Below are positions 1-9,114 of a stretch of DNA of 64,000 bases, one piece after another (position 1 is the stretch's first letter; every line of letters starts with the position of its first letter). Both the position numbers and the translations under genes were made by a program. Under the pieces are notes generated by a model. The model saw only the letters and a list, made by a program, of their open reading frames with translations, had not been told where the DNA came from and ran no database searches. The stretch is from the NCBI GenBank assembly GCA_006386115.1, contig VFIW01000104.1:84807-148806 (forward strand), given 5' to 3'. Source of the stretch: Globisporangium splendens. Taxonomy: Eukaryota; Oomycota; Peronosporomycetes; Pythiales; Pythiaceae.

Positions 1-386
1 TGGTCGTCGAAGCCAAATCGCCACTCAGGTTGATGCCAGCGTTGTTGATGAGCAGGTCGATCGCTTCGCCCTCAAGTTCCTTGGCAGCGCGAAGTACGGA
101 GGCTTCGTCGCCGCTATCGAGCTGCACGATCTTGTACGGTGACAGTGCTGCCAACTGACACATCAGCATGCACACAGAGACATCATCACAAGGAGATCCT
201 CACCGTTAATACTGAGGACAGCGATGACATAGAACAACAGCATGAGTAGTGTGCACCAACCTGATCGGCTTTGGCCGGGTTACGGGCAGCGGCGATGACG
301 TTCCACCCGAGCTTGACGTACTCTTCGACGAACTTGAGGCCGATGCCGCGGGAGCTCCCAGTAATGAGGACAGTCTTGGCAACCAT
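1..386 (-). CDS. Short-chain dehydrogenase/reductase, partial (left-arm copy)
   Basis: Partial copy of the gene complete at 40368-41193, cut by the window edge. Exon 1 is 386-261 (42 codons, starting MVAKTVLITG with the Rossmann TGxxxGIG motif). The intron is 260-155 (GT...AG, phase 0). Exon 2 runs from 154 off the left edge. It starts at ATG because the open frame upstream is only promoter-like sequence. Family: classical SDR, an NAD(P)-dependent oxidoreductase. The substrate cannot be inferred. No difference from the right-arm copy was noticed in this part. Confidence 0.85.
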
Positions 387-1023
387 GGTATGGAGTGAAG
401 TGGAGTGAGTGGCTCGGTGTAGTGAGCGGATCGTTGAGAGGGTGGTGGAGAACACGATGCGTTTTCAAAAGTGAGTGAGTGAGCAGTCCTGAACACAATT
501 AGTTGCCGATTTTTCTCTCCAGCCGCCTGTCATCGTTCCTGGACGGTGTTCTGTGCAAGTGTATTGTGTGTACTCATCACAAGATATATGGGTGTACAAA
601 ACGCAACCTTTGCCTGAAAAGTGGTGTACTCATCACCGTAGCCACAGTGAAAGTGGAAAGGGGGGAGGTACAATCGGGGTACACATCACGAAATATCTCA
701 GCTGCAGAACGCAATTACAATGCCTTTGCTGAAAGCGATGCACCTAACTTCATAGCCAAGCGGATTTGGGAAGGACTGGTATTGTACTAGCAACCAAACA
801 ATACCGAGAAATTATCGAGTGCAGATTGCTACGGGCTGGTAATGCTTAGTATACTTGTCCTAGCGCTGCAGTATAGACCCACCACGGGAAGGCATGCAAT
901 TATTGTGCATCTTTTTCTTCGCGCTGGACTGAACAAAAATCTAGAGAATTGTGGATAGAAACAACCAGCAAAGTTCTCGAGAGCACGATCCATACCAGCA
1001 GTCCGTTCGGCAACACGCACTGC

Positions 1024-1090
1024 GTCATAAAAAGTGCGAAGATCGCAAATTACTACGTAGCAATTCGCGATATTTTGCACCTTTTATGAC
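1024..1090. repeat. 67-bp near-perfect palindrome (hairpin)
   Basis: The sequence starts GTCATAAAAAGTGC and ends GCACCTTTTATGAC. Inside are ATCGCAAATTAC and GCAATTCGCGAT around a central TACGTA. The arms pair over about 32 nt with only a few mismatches and one single-base gap. It would fold as a long hairpin and resembles a MITE-like or small-RNA-producing foldback. The mirror copy is at 39664-39730. No target-site duplication is obvious. Confidence 0.7.
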
Positions 1091-1389
1091 AGGTGTTCGG
1101 TAGCCCAAACTCAAAATCGCCGATTTCAGCGAAGGGTTGTCTGACCTGTGCTGGCCCCACCGCCTCGATAAGTCATCATGGAATATTACAACAAGGCGGA
1201 GATGAGAATGCGAGGATGAGAGCAGAGGAGATTGTGTGTCTCATCTCGCTTTGGAACAGCAAAAGTTGCGTAGTATAAACGAGTCTGTGCCAACACTTAT
1301 TAATACCGGTACCGAAATATAACAGCACAAGTGTTTGGCATTCCCCCGAGTCTTTGTCTATCCAATGAAAGCGCACGTATTATTGGTTT

Positions 1390-1444
1390 CCCTACCCCAT
1401 GACATCGTGGCGTGACTCAGGCTGGTTGAGTCCACGGGATAGGG
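1390..1444. repeat. Dispersed hairpin element, CCCTAC...GTAGGG type
   Basis: Begins CCCTACCCCATG and ends CACGGGATAGGG, which pair as a 12-bp stem with two mismatches. A homologous but non-identical copy lies at 22854-22895, a partial copy around 25811-25843, and the mirror copy at 39310-39364. Stem and part of the loop (ACTCAAC) are conserved while flanks differ, so this is a dispersed repeat family and not chance self-complementarity. Confidence 0.6.
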
Positions 1445-1672
1445 CTACAACCCGCCCCTACGAATTGATGTGTCAACCGAGTCATCAGATGCGAATAATG
1501 CAATGGGTGTACTAATAACAATTGGATACGTACCTGATGACTCGAAAGATGATGATGTCACGCTGGGTCACATGAGGTTGCCCTCTTCCCTCTATCTCCG
1601 GCGCATTCTCCGCTTTGCCAAAAGCCTGACATCATCATCCAAAGCCCTCAAGTCGACATTCAACAAAGCCTC

Positions 1673-2659
1673 ATGGGTGCGTCAGTCTCGACGAACACGA
1701 CCCAAGTGCCCGAAAAATGGGACGCCAGCAAGATCCCGTCGCTCGCCGGCAAGACTGCGATCGTGACTGGTGCGAACTCGGGTATTGGGTACGAAATGGC
1801 ACTCGAACTGGCCCGCAAAGGTGCGCACGTCGTGCTGGCATGCCGAAGCGCAGAGCGCGGGAAACAAGCCGAGGCGCGGATCCGTGAGTCCCTCGTGATG
1901 ACCCCGGCGGCAGGCGAGGTTGAATTTGCGAAGCTTGACGTCGGCAGCCTCAAGAGCGTCAAGGAGTTTGCCGACGAATTCATCAACAAGCATGATCGCC
2001 TCGACATCTTAATCAACAATGCGGGCATTCTGGCTGCTAAGTACGATGTCTCGGTGGATGGCTACGAAAGTCAGTTCGCGATCAACCATCTGGGCCAATT
2101 CGCACTCGTTGCCCATCTATTTGGCGTGCTGAAGAAGAGTGCGCCATGCCGGATCGTGAATGTGAGTAGTGTCCTCCACCACGACGCGAAATTTGATGAA
2201 GACAATATTGTGAAATCTGCGACCAAGTACGATGCAGGAACTGTCTACGGTGATAGCAAGTTGTGCAACATCTTGTTCACGAAAGAGCTCGACCGGCGTA
2301 TCAAGGCTGCAGGCATTGTCGGCATTACCGCAGCCGTATCGCACCCTGGGTTGACGGAGACCAACGTCTTTTCGCAGTCAATCGTGGAAGGTGGGTTCTT
2401 TGCCCGACTCAAAACGAGGATGCTAGCTTCGCTCCCACTGTTCCAACCGGCGTCGATGGGAGCGCTGCCGACTCTATTCGCAGCCACAGCGCCAAACGTA
2501 CAAGGAGGGGATTACTTTGGTCCCAACGGCTTCAAACAGATGCGAGGATACCCGACTACGGAGGAACCATCCGATATCGCCAAATCAGCAAGTGCTGCAA
2601 AGAAACTATGGGTCTTGAGTGAACGTCTGGCTCATCTCTCATTCGAGGTTAAGCAATGA
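1673..2659 (+). CDS. Short-chain dehydrogenase/reductase (retinol-dehydrogenase-like), left-arm copy
   Basis: Single-exon 328-aa protein. Rossmann nucleotide-binding motif TGANSGIG is at about residues 32-39, NNAG at 115-118, the catalytic Ser in the NVSS strand near 165, and the YxxxK pair at Tyr192/Lys196. Length and motif spacing fit the retinol dehydrogenase/WW-oxidoreductase-like branch of SDRs, which reduce or oxidise lipophilic carbonyls and alcohols with NADP(H). The first ATG follows a pyrimidine- and AT-rich leader. There is no signal peptide. The N-terminal MGASVS could be an N-myristoylation site (inference). The identical protein is encoded at 38095-39081 on the minus strand. Confidence 0.9.
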   Translation: MGASVSTNTTQVPEKWDASKIPSLAGKTAIVTGANSGIGYEMALELARKGAHVVLACRSAERGKQAEARIRESLVMTPAAGEVEFAKLDVGSLKSVKEFADEFINKHDRLDILINNAGILAAKYDVSVDGYESQFAINHLGQFALVAHLFGVLKKSAPCRIVNVSSVLHHDAKFDEDNIVKSATKYDAGTVYGDSKLCNILFTKELDRRIKAAGIVGITAAVSHPGLTETNVFSQSIVEGGFFARLKTRMLASLPLFQPASMGALPTLFAATAPNVQGGDYFGPNGFKQMRGYPTTEEPSDIAKSASAAKKLWVLSERLAHLSFEVKQ

Positions 2660-3334
2660 TTCTCTATTTCACTGCAAGTAGTTTCCTGCTTTTCTTCGTC
2701 TTCATTATTATCCGTTTTTCATATACATGTTTTAACGCAAATGTTCAATTTGAACAAGATTTCGTCTGGATTCGGTGTGTTTTCCCTTGTTGTCCGATTG
2801 CCATCTCAGCTGATTTACCAGCGAATCTTTTGACTTGCGAAGGTCCTTAGCAAGCCAAAACGACCATCCGTCGAAGAAGGATAATCTCAATCCAGAACTC
2901 TTCGACAACACAATAATGCGCAAAGACTCGGATATGTGATCTACACTGTCCACCCTGCAACTAAATGCACGGCTCTTTTGATGATGCCAATCGACACCAT
3001 CAGATAAACAATAGGACAGTGCACAATGAATGGAGTATTCCGCAGCCTCATGCCAGCACAATCTGCGGTGCAATAACGAAGAGCTCCAGGTCAAGACCAT
3101 CCTTCTCCAGACAAATCTCACTAACCTACTCTCTTTGTATAATATGGACTGAGACGAATGCCGACGAAGCATATGTGGTGTCGCAATATACGCCCATGCT
3201 CCAATAATGCTGAGAAAGATTGTTACTGGCTCAGTTATGTGGTGTAGAATGCAAAGCACAGTGCAAATGCATAAATATAGATCGTGGCGTACACTGGGTG
3301 ACTCTCTGTTTCTCACTACCAGCCGTCCACACGG
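2660..3334. other. Intergenic region containing the fusion of arm blocks A and B
   Basis: No gene. Up to 3033 it matches the upstream region and first codons of the macrodomain gene at 36802-37728. Bases 3034-3053 are filler with no counterpart at either right-hand breakpoint. From 3054 it matches the region downstream of the MDR gene (25638 leftwards). A minus-strand open frame spanning the junction is an accident of the fusion. Confidence 0.85.
3034..3053. other. 20-bp filler at deletion junction
   Basis: On the right the bases following the homologous segments are different at both ends (37720 downwards and 25639 upwards). The 20 bases here match neither. Short filler between two breakpoints is typical of end-joining repair. 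It marks the point where 12,082 bp present at 25639-37720 are missing from this arm. Confidence 0.85.
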
Positions 3335-4637
3335 CTAACTGCTCTGAACCAGCTTGACCACGAGCTTGCCGACGTTCTTCTTGTTGTACATGTAGTCGAT
3401 GGCGTGGGGAATGGCTTCGAGGCCGCGAAACTCCGTCGGGTCGAGCTGGGACACCAGCTTGCCCTGCTCCGTGAGCGCAATGAGACGACCGATGTGCGCT
3501 GGCGCGAGGTCGAGGAAGAACATGACCGCGAAGCCACGCACCGAGGCCGACTTCATCAGCAGCGAGTGTGTGAGGCTGCCCGCGAGCATCGTGTCGGCGG
3601 ATTTGCCCTGGTACTGGGACACCAAGCCGAATACGATGATGCGACCACGCACGGCGATGTTGTCGACGGCCGCCTGGAACAGCGCGCCACCGACCGAGTC
3701 GAATACGAGGTCCACGCCTTGCGGGTATTCGGCCTTGAGAACAGCCGACACGTCTTCTTTGGTGTAATTGATCACGCGATCGACGCCAAGCTTCTTGAGC
3801 GCTTCAGCCTTCTCGTCCGAGCTCGTGGTGCCGATGACGTGGTTGCCCGCGATCTTGGCGAGCTGCACGGCGAACTGGCCCGTGGTGCCTGCAGCAGCCG
3901 TGACGAGCACAGTTTGTCCACCTTGCTTCATTTCGCCGGCTTGCTCGAGTGCGATGGACGCGGAGACCCCGCAGCCGAAAAGCGGAAGCACCGACGGGTC
4001 GGCCTTAGGGATCTGGATCGCGACCGATGCCTCGACCTCAACGTACTCACCGAATGCGCCAAACTCTGCGCGTGCAGCGCGCGAGATGATAGCAGCAAAT
4101 AGGGACGGAGAGAGAGTGTAAAGAAGGGACAACGATTTGTGTCAGTATCTGAAAAAAGAGATGAGGTGGTAAACACCGCTGTGAATGTGCATGGCGGGGC
4201 AAACGTACTTTGGTAAACGACCGCATCGCCGACCTTGAGCGTCTCGACATCGGACCCGACGTCTGTCACAACGCCCACTTGAGAAACGTAAAAGCAACAA
4301 CAACAACAACAACACACCGAAGCAGTCGCGAATCGCGTTAGAGCAATGTCCTCTAGATCCTTGCATGCAATTTCTGGAGGCACGAGTCATCATGTATCAT
4401 CGACAGCAAAACTACAACACACGTACCGGCTTCGATGCCACAGTCGAATGGCGGCGTCGTGTGGCCGTAGAACCCATTCGGGAGGTTCGTATCGGTCGCC
4501 ATGATGCCCAAGTAGTGGTTCTTGACGACAATGTGTCCGTCGGCTGCTTTCGGGAGTTCCGGAATGACCACGATGCTTGTGGCGGTACGGAAGTCTGGTG
4601 ACAGCGTGTGGACTTGGACTTTGCGGTAGGATGGCAT
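3335..4637 (-). CDS. Medium-chain (zinc-type) NADPH quinone/enone reductase, left-arm copy
   Basis: Three exons on the minus strand: 4637-4427, 4277-4209 and 4065-3335, giving 336 aa. The starting ATG opens MPSYRKVQVH. Introns have GT/AG borders and keep the frame (phases 1 and 1). The middle of the protein has the NADPH-binding glycine signature (VTAAAGTTGQFAVQLAK), followed by a Rossmann TTSSDEKAEALKKLGVD segment and INYTKED. This fits the prostaglandin reductase 3/ZADH2-like quinone oxidoreductase branch of the MDR superfamily, which lacks catalytic zinc. Probable role: NADPH-dependent reduction of reactive enones or quinones. Same gene as 24055-25357. Confidence 0.88.
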
Positions 4638-5328
4638 GCTTGGGGTGTTGTTGGCTTTCCGGGGAGGAGACTCTTGTCGTGGATGGTATGCGTTGTGCGT
4701 ATGCAACTGCAGAATGAGGTTGGCGAAGAGAAGGAGAGAGAGAGATCGGCAGATAGAGTCGAGGACCTGAGCGTCTGAGCTGCTTGTAACCTCCTATCTA
4801 GTATGTTGACTTCATTGTTGCAGTATGCAAACCAACAAGCTCGAGTTGTAGGTTGCTGTAGTAGACACTATCACAATAGGCTTTTATTCAGTAGAGCTGA
4901 CACGAACAGCACACGCAGCTTGTGGAGTTTCAAAATGACATAAGCTACGACAAGTATTTGATGACGTCACGGAGACGTGGCCACGGCTACTACTACGCAT
5001 CGATTGATTTGCGGAAAGGTGCCACAATCGACCGATTGCTTCACTGAATACATGTTTGTCTGCAATAGATACCATACTGCTGAGGGCCGACTTCAATCAC
5101 CCAGACGTGAGTGTTGGTCGTAGATCTCTCGCACACAGGAATGTCATGTAGGAGTGAGTTACAGTGCGCCTACAAGACAAACGATGTCGAGCCACCTTAG
5201 ATAGTTAAAGAAGTTGAGTTTCCGCCAGGCGTTCTCACCGCCCGATAGGGGGCTGCTTGTGTCATGCTGTTCCTCAACCGAGACACGCATGCATGGCATC
5301 TGATGTGGAGAACCTGCTTGAGCTCGTT
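4638..5328. other. Region upstream of the MDR gene (left arm)
   Basis: No gene recognised. It matches 23364-24054 reversed. Close to the MDR start is a sequence resembling the oomycete Inr-FPR core promoter (TCATTCTGCAGTTG on the gene strand). Small open frames here show no recognisable domain. Homology to the right arm ends at 5328. Confidence 0.5.
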
Positions 5329-5757
5329 CAAAGAAGCCTAGAGTATGCGAGCGCGCTCCACAGTATCGATAAGGGAGCACCAACCAGCAATCACGTTTAT
5401 GTGACCTCGTTCACGGAAGGAGACAATAAACAGACCGACGCGTTGCTCTCGCTGACAGAGCAGAAGACGCTGAGTGAAGCCGTGGCGATAGCATCCTAGT
5501 CAGCTATGGTGACGACTCAAACGCAAGCATGTGGACGCGAGCGAGGGCGTACACCACGACGGCATTAGCAGGCGAGAATGACGTCAGAGAACCCGACGAG
5601 GAGCCGATGACGAAGCGCGTGAAGAAGACGCCGCAGAGAGCGGGTGTTCGCGCGGTGACAAGAGTCGCTGGAACACCAGAAGCAAAGCGAGAGCGACTAG
5701 CAAAGTTGATCTGCTATTATGTGAACTCGTGTCAGAATCCAAGGGTCGAATGGCGAC
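5329..5757 (+). mobile_element. Decayed Ty3/gypsy-like fragment, upstream half
   Basis: Starts exactly where arm homology ends. It encodes broken, gag-like, charge-rich reading frames (around 5330-5499 and 5573-5772) without recognisable enzymes. It is assigned to gypsy because the sequence resumes, after the nested LINEs, at 21174 in a region with a clear gypsy RNase H. The segment just before the LINE reads in a frame that ends WRLKIEQ, and the same 15 bp recur at the far end of the LINE. Confidence 0.55.
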
Positions 5758-5772
5758 TCAAGATTGAGCAGG
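5758..5772. repeat. 15-bp target-site duplication, outer LINE (left)
   Basis: TCAAGATTGAGCAGG here is repeated exactly at 21159-21173, immediately after the 3' tail of the outer LINE. This length is typical of target-primed reverse transcription by APE-type LINEs. Confidence 0.9.
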
Positions 5773-8700
5773 TCTTGCTCGTCAATATATATGCTCCAAC
5801 TGATCGAGCTATGCGCGAAGCACTCTATCAGAGTCTAGCACAACTCCCAGTGCACCATACAGGTCCCATCTTGTTCGGTGGTGACTTCAACTGCACGTTG
5901 CATCCCATGGCGGACAGATCGCTCCAGCGAACGGCGTTGACGCACGACTCGCTTAGTCTTCGGACGCTCCTTCGAACTTGGGGGTTGGTGGATGATCTGC
6001 AGAGAGACATCGATACGGCAAGTGATAAGAGGGACCTACCAGTGTCACCACACATACGGATATACGATGGCAACAGGGCAGTTCGAATCAAGCCGCTTAG
6101 ATCGATGGTACATCTCCATGGAGCATGACGAATGGATTAGGAGTACTTCGCAATGCATTCCTGGTCCCTACTCGGATCACAATGGTGTGTCGCTAAGAGT
6201 GGCTGCGCCGGACAAGATTATCTATGTCAAGAAGCCACGGAAAGTGTACCCTGTCCCCGAGTATGCAGCCGAGAAAGCGGTGGACGTGGCAGCCAAGTTC
6301 TTTGACACTGCAGTAGACGACCTGGAGTCCCTTCTCGCCTCGGAGTCAAGTCTCGAACGCCAAGCCAAATTAGCTGCGGATTGGTGGGACGACGCCAAGC
6401 TGCGACTGAAGTTAGCTTACCTTGGGGTATAAAAGGAATGCGCATCGAAACTGCGCAACAGCTATCGACAAAAACTGAGAAGATTGCACGAAGATCTTCG
6501 CGAGAGCGGCACTCCAGATTCGGTGCCAACTTTCACATCGACCGAGTCAAGTGATGGCGACGACCTGGATAGTACACGAAGAAGTCGTCTCATCCGCAAG
6601 CAGATAGCGGAGTGCAAACTCAAGTGGCAGGAGGCAAAAGCATTGCGTTTACGCAGAGCTCATGCTCACCACCCATTGAGGTCCAGCAAGGAATTCTTCA
6701 GACGGATCTCCACGAAGTTTGGAGACAACACCATATACTCGCTGGGACCTCAGAAGGTTGGCTCACAGTATACACCGAAAGCTCTAGCAGACGTGATGGC
6801 GAAAGGATGGGGACCGACCATGCAGCAACAGCGTGCGGGAGTGGATGAGATTCAAACGTATTTGCAGCAAGTTGCCCCTCCCGAGTGCGGGGATCTGCTG
6901 ACATCGCTTACTGACCAAATATCGGATGAGGGGATATGCGCAGCAATCAAACGGTGCAAGAGAAGCAAAGCCCATGGCCCTGACGAGCTGGGGAACGACT
7001 GGTACCGTGATAACGAGGCGCATTTGGTTCCGCTGTTCCTGATTCTGTTCAATCTGTGGTATTCCACGGGTGTCATCCCGGATTCTTTCCGTGCAGCCAA
7101 CATCCATTGCATCAAAAAGTCCCGGACGGCAGCGGTGCCTCTCGACCATCGACCCATCGCGCTACTTAACACGGACTACAAGATCTACACACGTGTGTTT
7201 GCGACGAGACTGATCCCATGCCTACCCGACATTGTCCATCCTCTTCAAGCCGGCTTTGTGCCAGGAAGATCGATACACACGCCGATCGATACGTTCTCTG
7301 CAGTGCAAAAACTTGCCAAGCTGAATCTGCGTCTCGAAAAGGTGATCGCCCTTCTGCTGGATTTCGCAAAAGCGTACGACTCGCTGAGTCGGGATTTCCT
7401 CATCCGTGTGCTACGACTGTACGGGTTCCCGAAACAATTTTGCGACATGGTTGAAGCCCTACACAGCGAAACCACTTGTCGCTTTCTCGTGAATGGTTTC
7501 TTATCGAGATCGATACGTGTCACGTGCGGAATCCGACAAGGATGTCCGTTAGCTCCTTTGCTCTTTATCATTGCATTGGACGTCCTGTATCGAATCATTG
7601 AAGCGATGCCAGACTTCCCAGGGGTGGATTTGGAATGTGGAGGAATACGCGCGGATTTGAGGGTAAGCGGGTTTGCCGACGACACCGCGATCTATCTGAA
7701 CGACAGTGCTGCAATCCCTAAAGTCGTCGATGTGCTATAACGATTCGGTGATGTCTCAGGTCTCCGAGTCAATCTGAGCAAATCAATATGCGTTCCGCTG
7801 GGAACGACTGATGAAACTCGGAGCGACGCTACTCACGGCATTCCTATTCTCCGAAGTGGCGACAGTTGCAGGTATCTAGGCATCCGGGTTGGAACGTCCG
7901 ATTCCTCTGACGCCAATTGGAAGACCTGCGAACAAGCTCTCGCGGCGAGACTCTCACTTGCAGTCGCCAAGACCCATTCGGTCACTCAACGTGCCGAGAT
8001 TGCGCGTGCTGTCATCGTGCCAAAAGTATTGTGCATCGCGCGACATGCTTGGCCCTCAGAGGCGGTTGTAAACAAACTGCAGCGTTTCACGAAAGCCTTC
8101 GTGTGGGGTAAAAAGGACGGACGCGCCAGAAAAGCCTGGCTCAGCGAGGAGCAGGCGGAACTCGCGCTGCACGATGGTGGCATCTCGATGCCAAATATCA
8201 GGACTGAATTGCTCACACTCAGCGCGGTGACGGTAGCGAGATGGGCTGCGAATGCGACGGACTTCGAAGCCTTGATAGGAGACATCTTGCTGGCGCGCGG
8301 AATGCCGCAACGGGTCTACATCACCCCTTCAGTTACTCTCTCTCCGGTGACTCGAACATTGAGTTCGTCGCTATGGGACACAGGTGCTGGCACTGTCAGG
8401 CAGGCTCACGCACTCTGCTACACGGACGCTGAAATCAGAGGCATCCGACAGTGCGCGGAAATACTCACCAAGGGCTACGAAGGCGCAGCCTGGCAAAATG
8501 GAGGCTACTACATCGATGTCGAACGGTTAATGACCCCAGATCTTGCCACACTCATGTCAACGCGGAGGAAGCTGAGAGGTACCTTCTGCGCAGAATGGTT
8601 GCGATGCTGCTCGACCGTATCGGATGGATGGCTCCTCGACAAGAAAGGGACAACGTATAATTTAGCGCGTGCTCCCATTGCTCGCGGCACCACGACGCTC

Positions 8701-8939
8701 CAACAACTTGTTCGTTGGGACTGGGTCAGCCGCGGCCGAGTGCGCTTCGAGTATGTCCCCGGATACGACAGAGCAACTGCTCCATCCCTGCGCTCATTCC
8801 AGCGTTTGTGCTTTGCGCTGCTTTACAACTTTCCTCAACTACTCTATCGACCCCATCGAGAGCATGTATTGCGACCATACAGCAGCGAGGTCCAGCAACA
8901 GCATGAGTGGCATCTGCAAGGGGCGGATACGATCCTCCA
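5773..8939 (+). mobile_element. Outer LINE, 5'-truncated, first part
   Basis: Non-LTR retrotransposon truncated at its 5' end inside the ORF2 endonuclease domain (first codons read LLVNIYAPTD, equivalent to the LINCYAPSG strand of the inner LINE). It is bounded on the left by a 15-bp target-site duplication. It is interrupted after 8953 by the inner LINE and resumes at 19504. Same family as the inner element: the two ORF2 products align throughout, with substantial divergence. Confidence 0.92.
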
Positions 8940-8953
8940 CTACGACGCCACGT
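8940..8953. repeat. 14-bp target-site duplication, inner LINE (left)
   Basis: CTACGACGCCACGT, repeated exactly at 19490-19503. It lies inside the outer LINE's ORF2, in codons reading YDAT. The inner element's own ORF2 has the equivalent DAT codons, so the target is a same-family copy. Confidence 0.93.
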
Positions 8954-9114
8954 CACTTCGCAATTTGCGGCGTACCCAACAAGCCAACAAGCCGAGCCAG
9001 AAAGAGCAAAACATCAAGCCAGACCGCCTCAGGCCCTTTTCTTCCCCATTTCAAATCTTGGGTCACACTCATTTCCAAGTCAATCTCCCAAGTCAGTCGG
9101 ATTTGGCCTGCGGA

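Larger units (their letters stand above)
387..1672. other. Intergenic region between divergent SDR genes
   Basis: No convincing gene. It separates two divergently transcribed SDR genes, so it presumably contains both promoters. It holds a weak pair of imperfect repeats near 567-640 and 676-750 (both contain a TAC-CATCAC core followed by ACGCAA and TTTGC). It also holds a near-perfect 67-bp palindrome (1024-1090) and a 55-bp hairpin element (1390-1444). The same region is present inverted at 39082-40367. Confidence 0.7.
1..3033. repeat. Left inverted-duplication arm, block A (pairs with 37721-40753)
   Basis: Reads as the reverse complement of 37721-40753: position x pairs with 40754-x. It carries the 5' part of an SDR gene, a second complete SDR gene and their shared intergenic region. 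The encoded SDR proteins are identical in the two arms. Homology stops at 3033, just inside the second codon of a macrodomain gene that is complete on the right (its start codon is at 37726-37728). The arm probably continues beyond the left edge of the window. Confidence 0.95.
3054..5328. repeat. Left inverted-duplication arm, block B (pairs with 23364-25638)
   Basis: Reverse complement of 23364-25638 (x pairs with 28692-x). Two substitutions were noticed by eye: 4700/23992, and 4568/24124, which changes Val to Ile in the MDR protein. Otherwise the arms look identical, including a TTG microsatellite in an intron. Homology ends at 5328, where retroelement sequence begins. Confidence 0.95.
5773..8953 (+). 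pseudogene. Outer LINE ORF2 (endonuclease/RT part), broken
   Basis: Encodes the C-terminal half of an APE endonuclease (GGDFNCT, then SSRLDRWY and YSDHNG), then a complete reverse transcriptase: RPIALLNTDYK, LLLDFAKAYDS, GIRQGCPLAPLLF and FADDT. Damage: a frameshift near 6045, in-frame TAA at 6430-6432 and TAA at 7738-7740, and loss of the 5' end. After 7740 the frame is open to the insertion site of the inner LINE. Removing the insert and one copy of the 14-bp duplication joins this frame exactly to the open frame at 19504. Confidence 0.92.

Noticed and set aside
2732..3316. 194-codon minus-strand open frame across the left-arm junction
   Set aside because: It spans the deletion filler and exists only because two unrelated non-coding segments were fused; the right-arm halves are separate and featureless.
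5529..6128. Open frame joining a charge-rich N-terminus to the LINE endonuclease
   Set aside because: The target-site duplication shows that the first 80 codons belong to the older gypsy fragment and only the part after 5772 to the LINE; the fusion is accidental.
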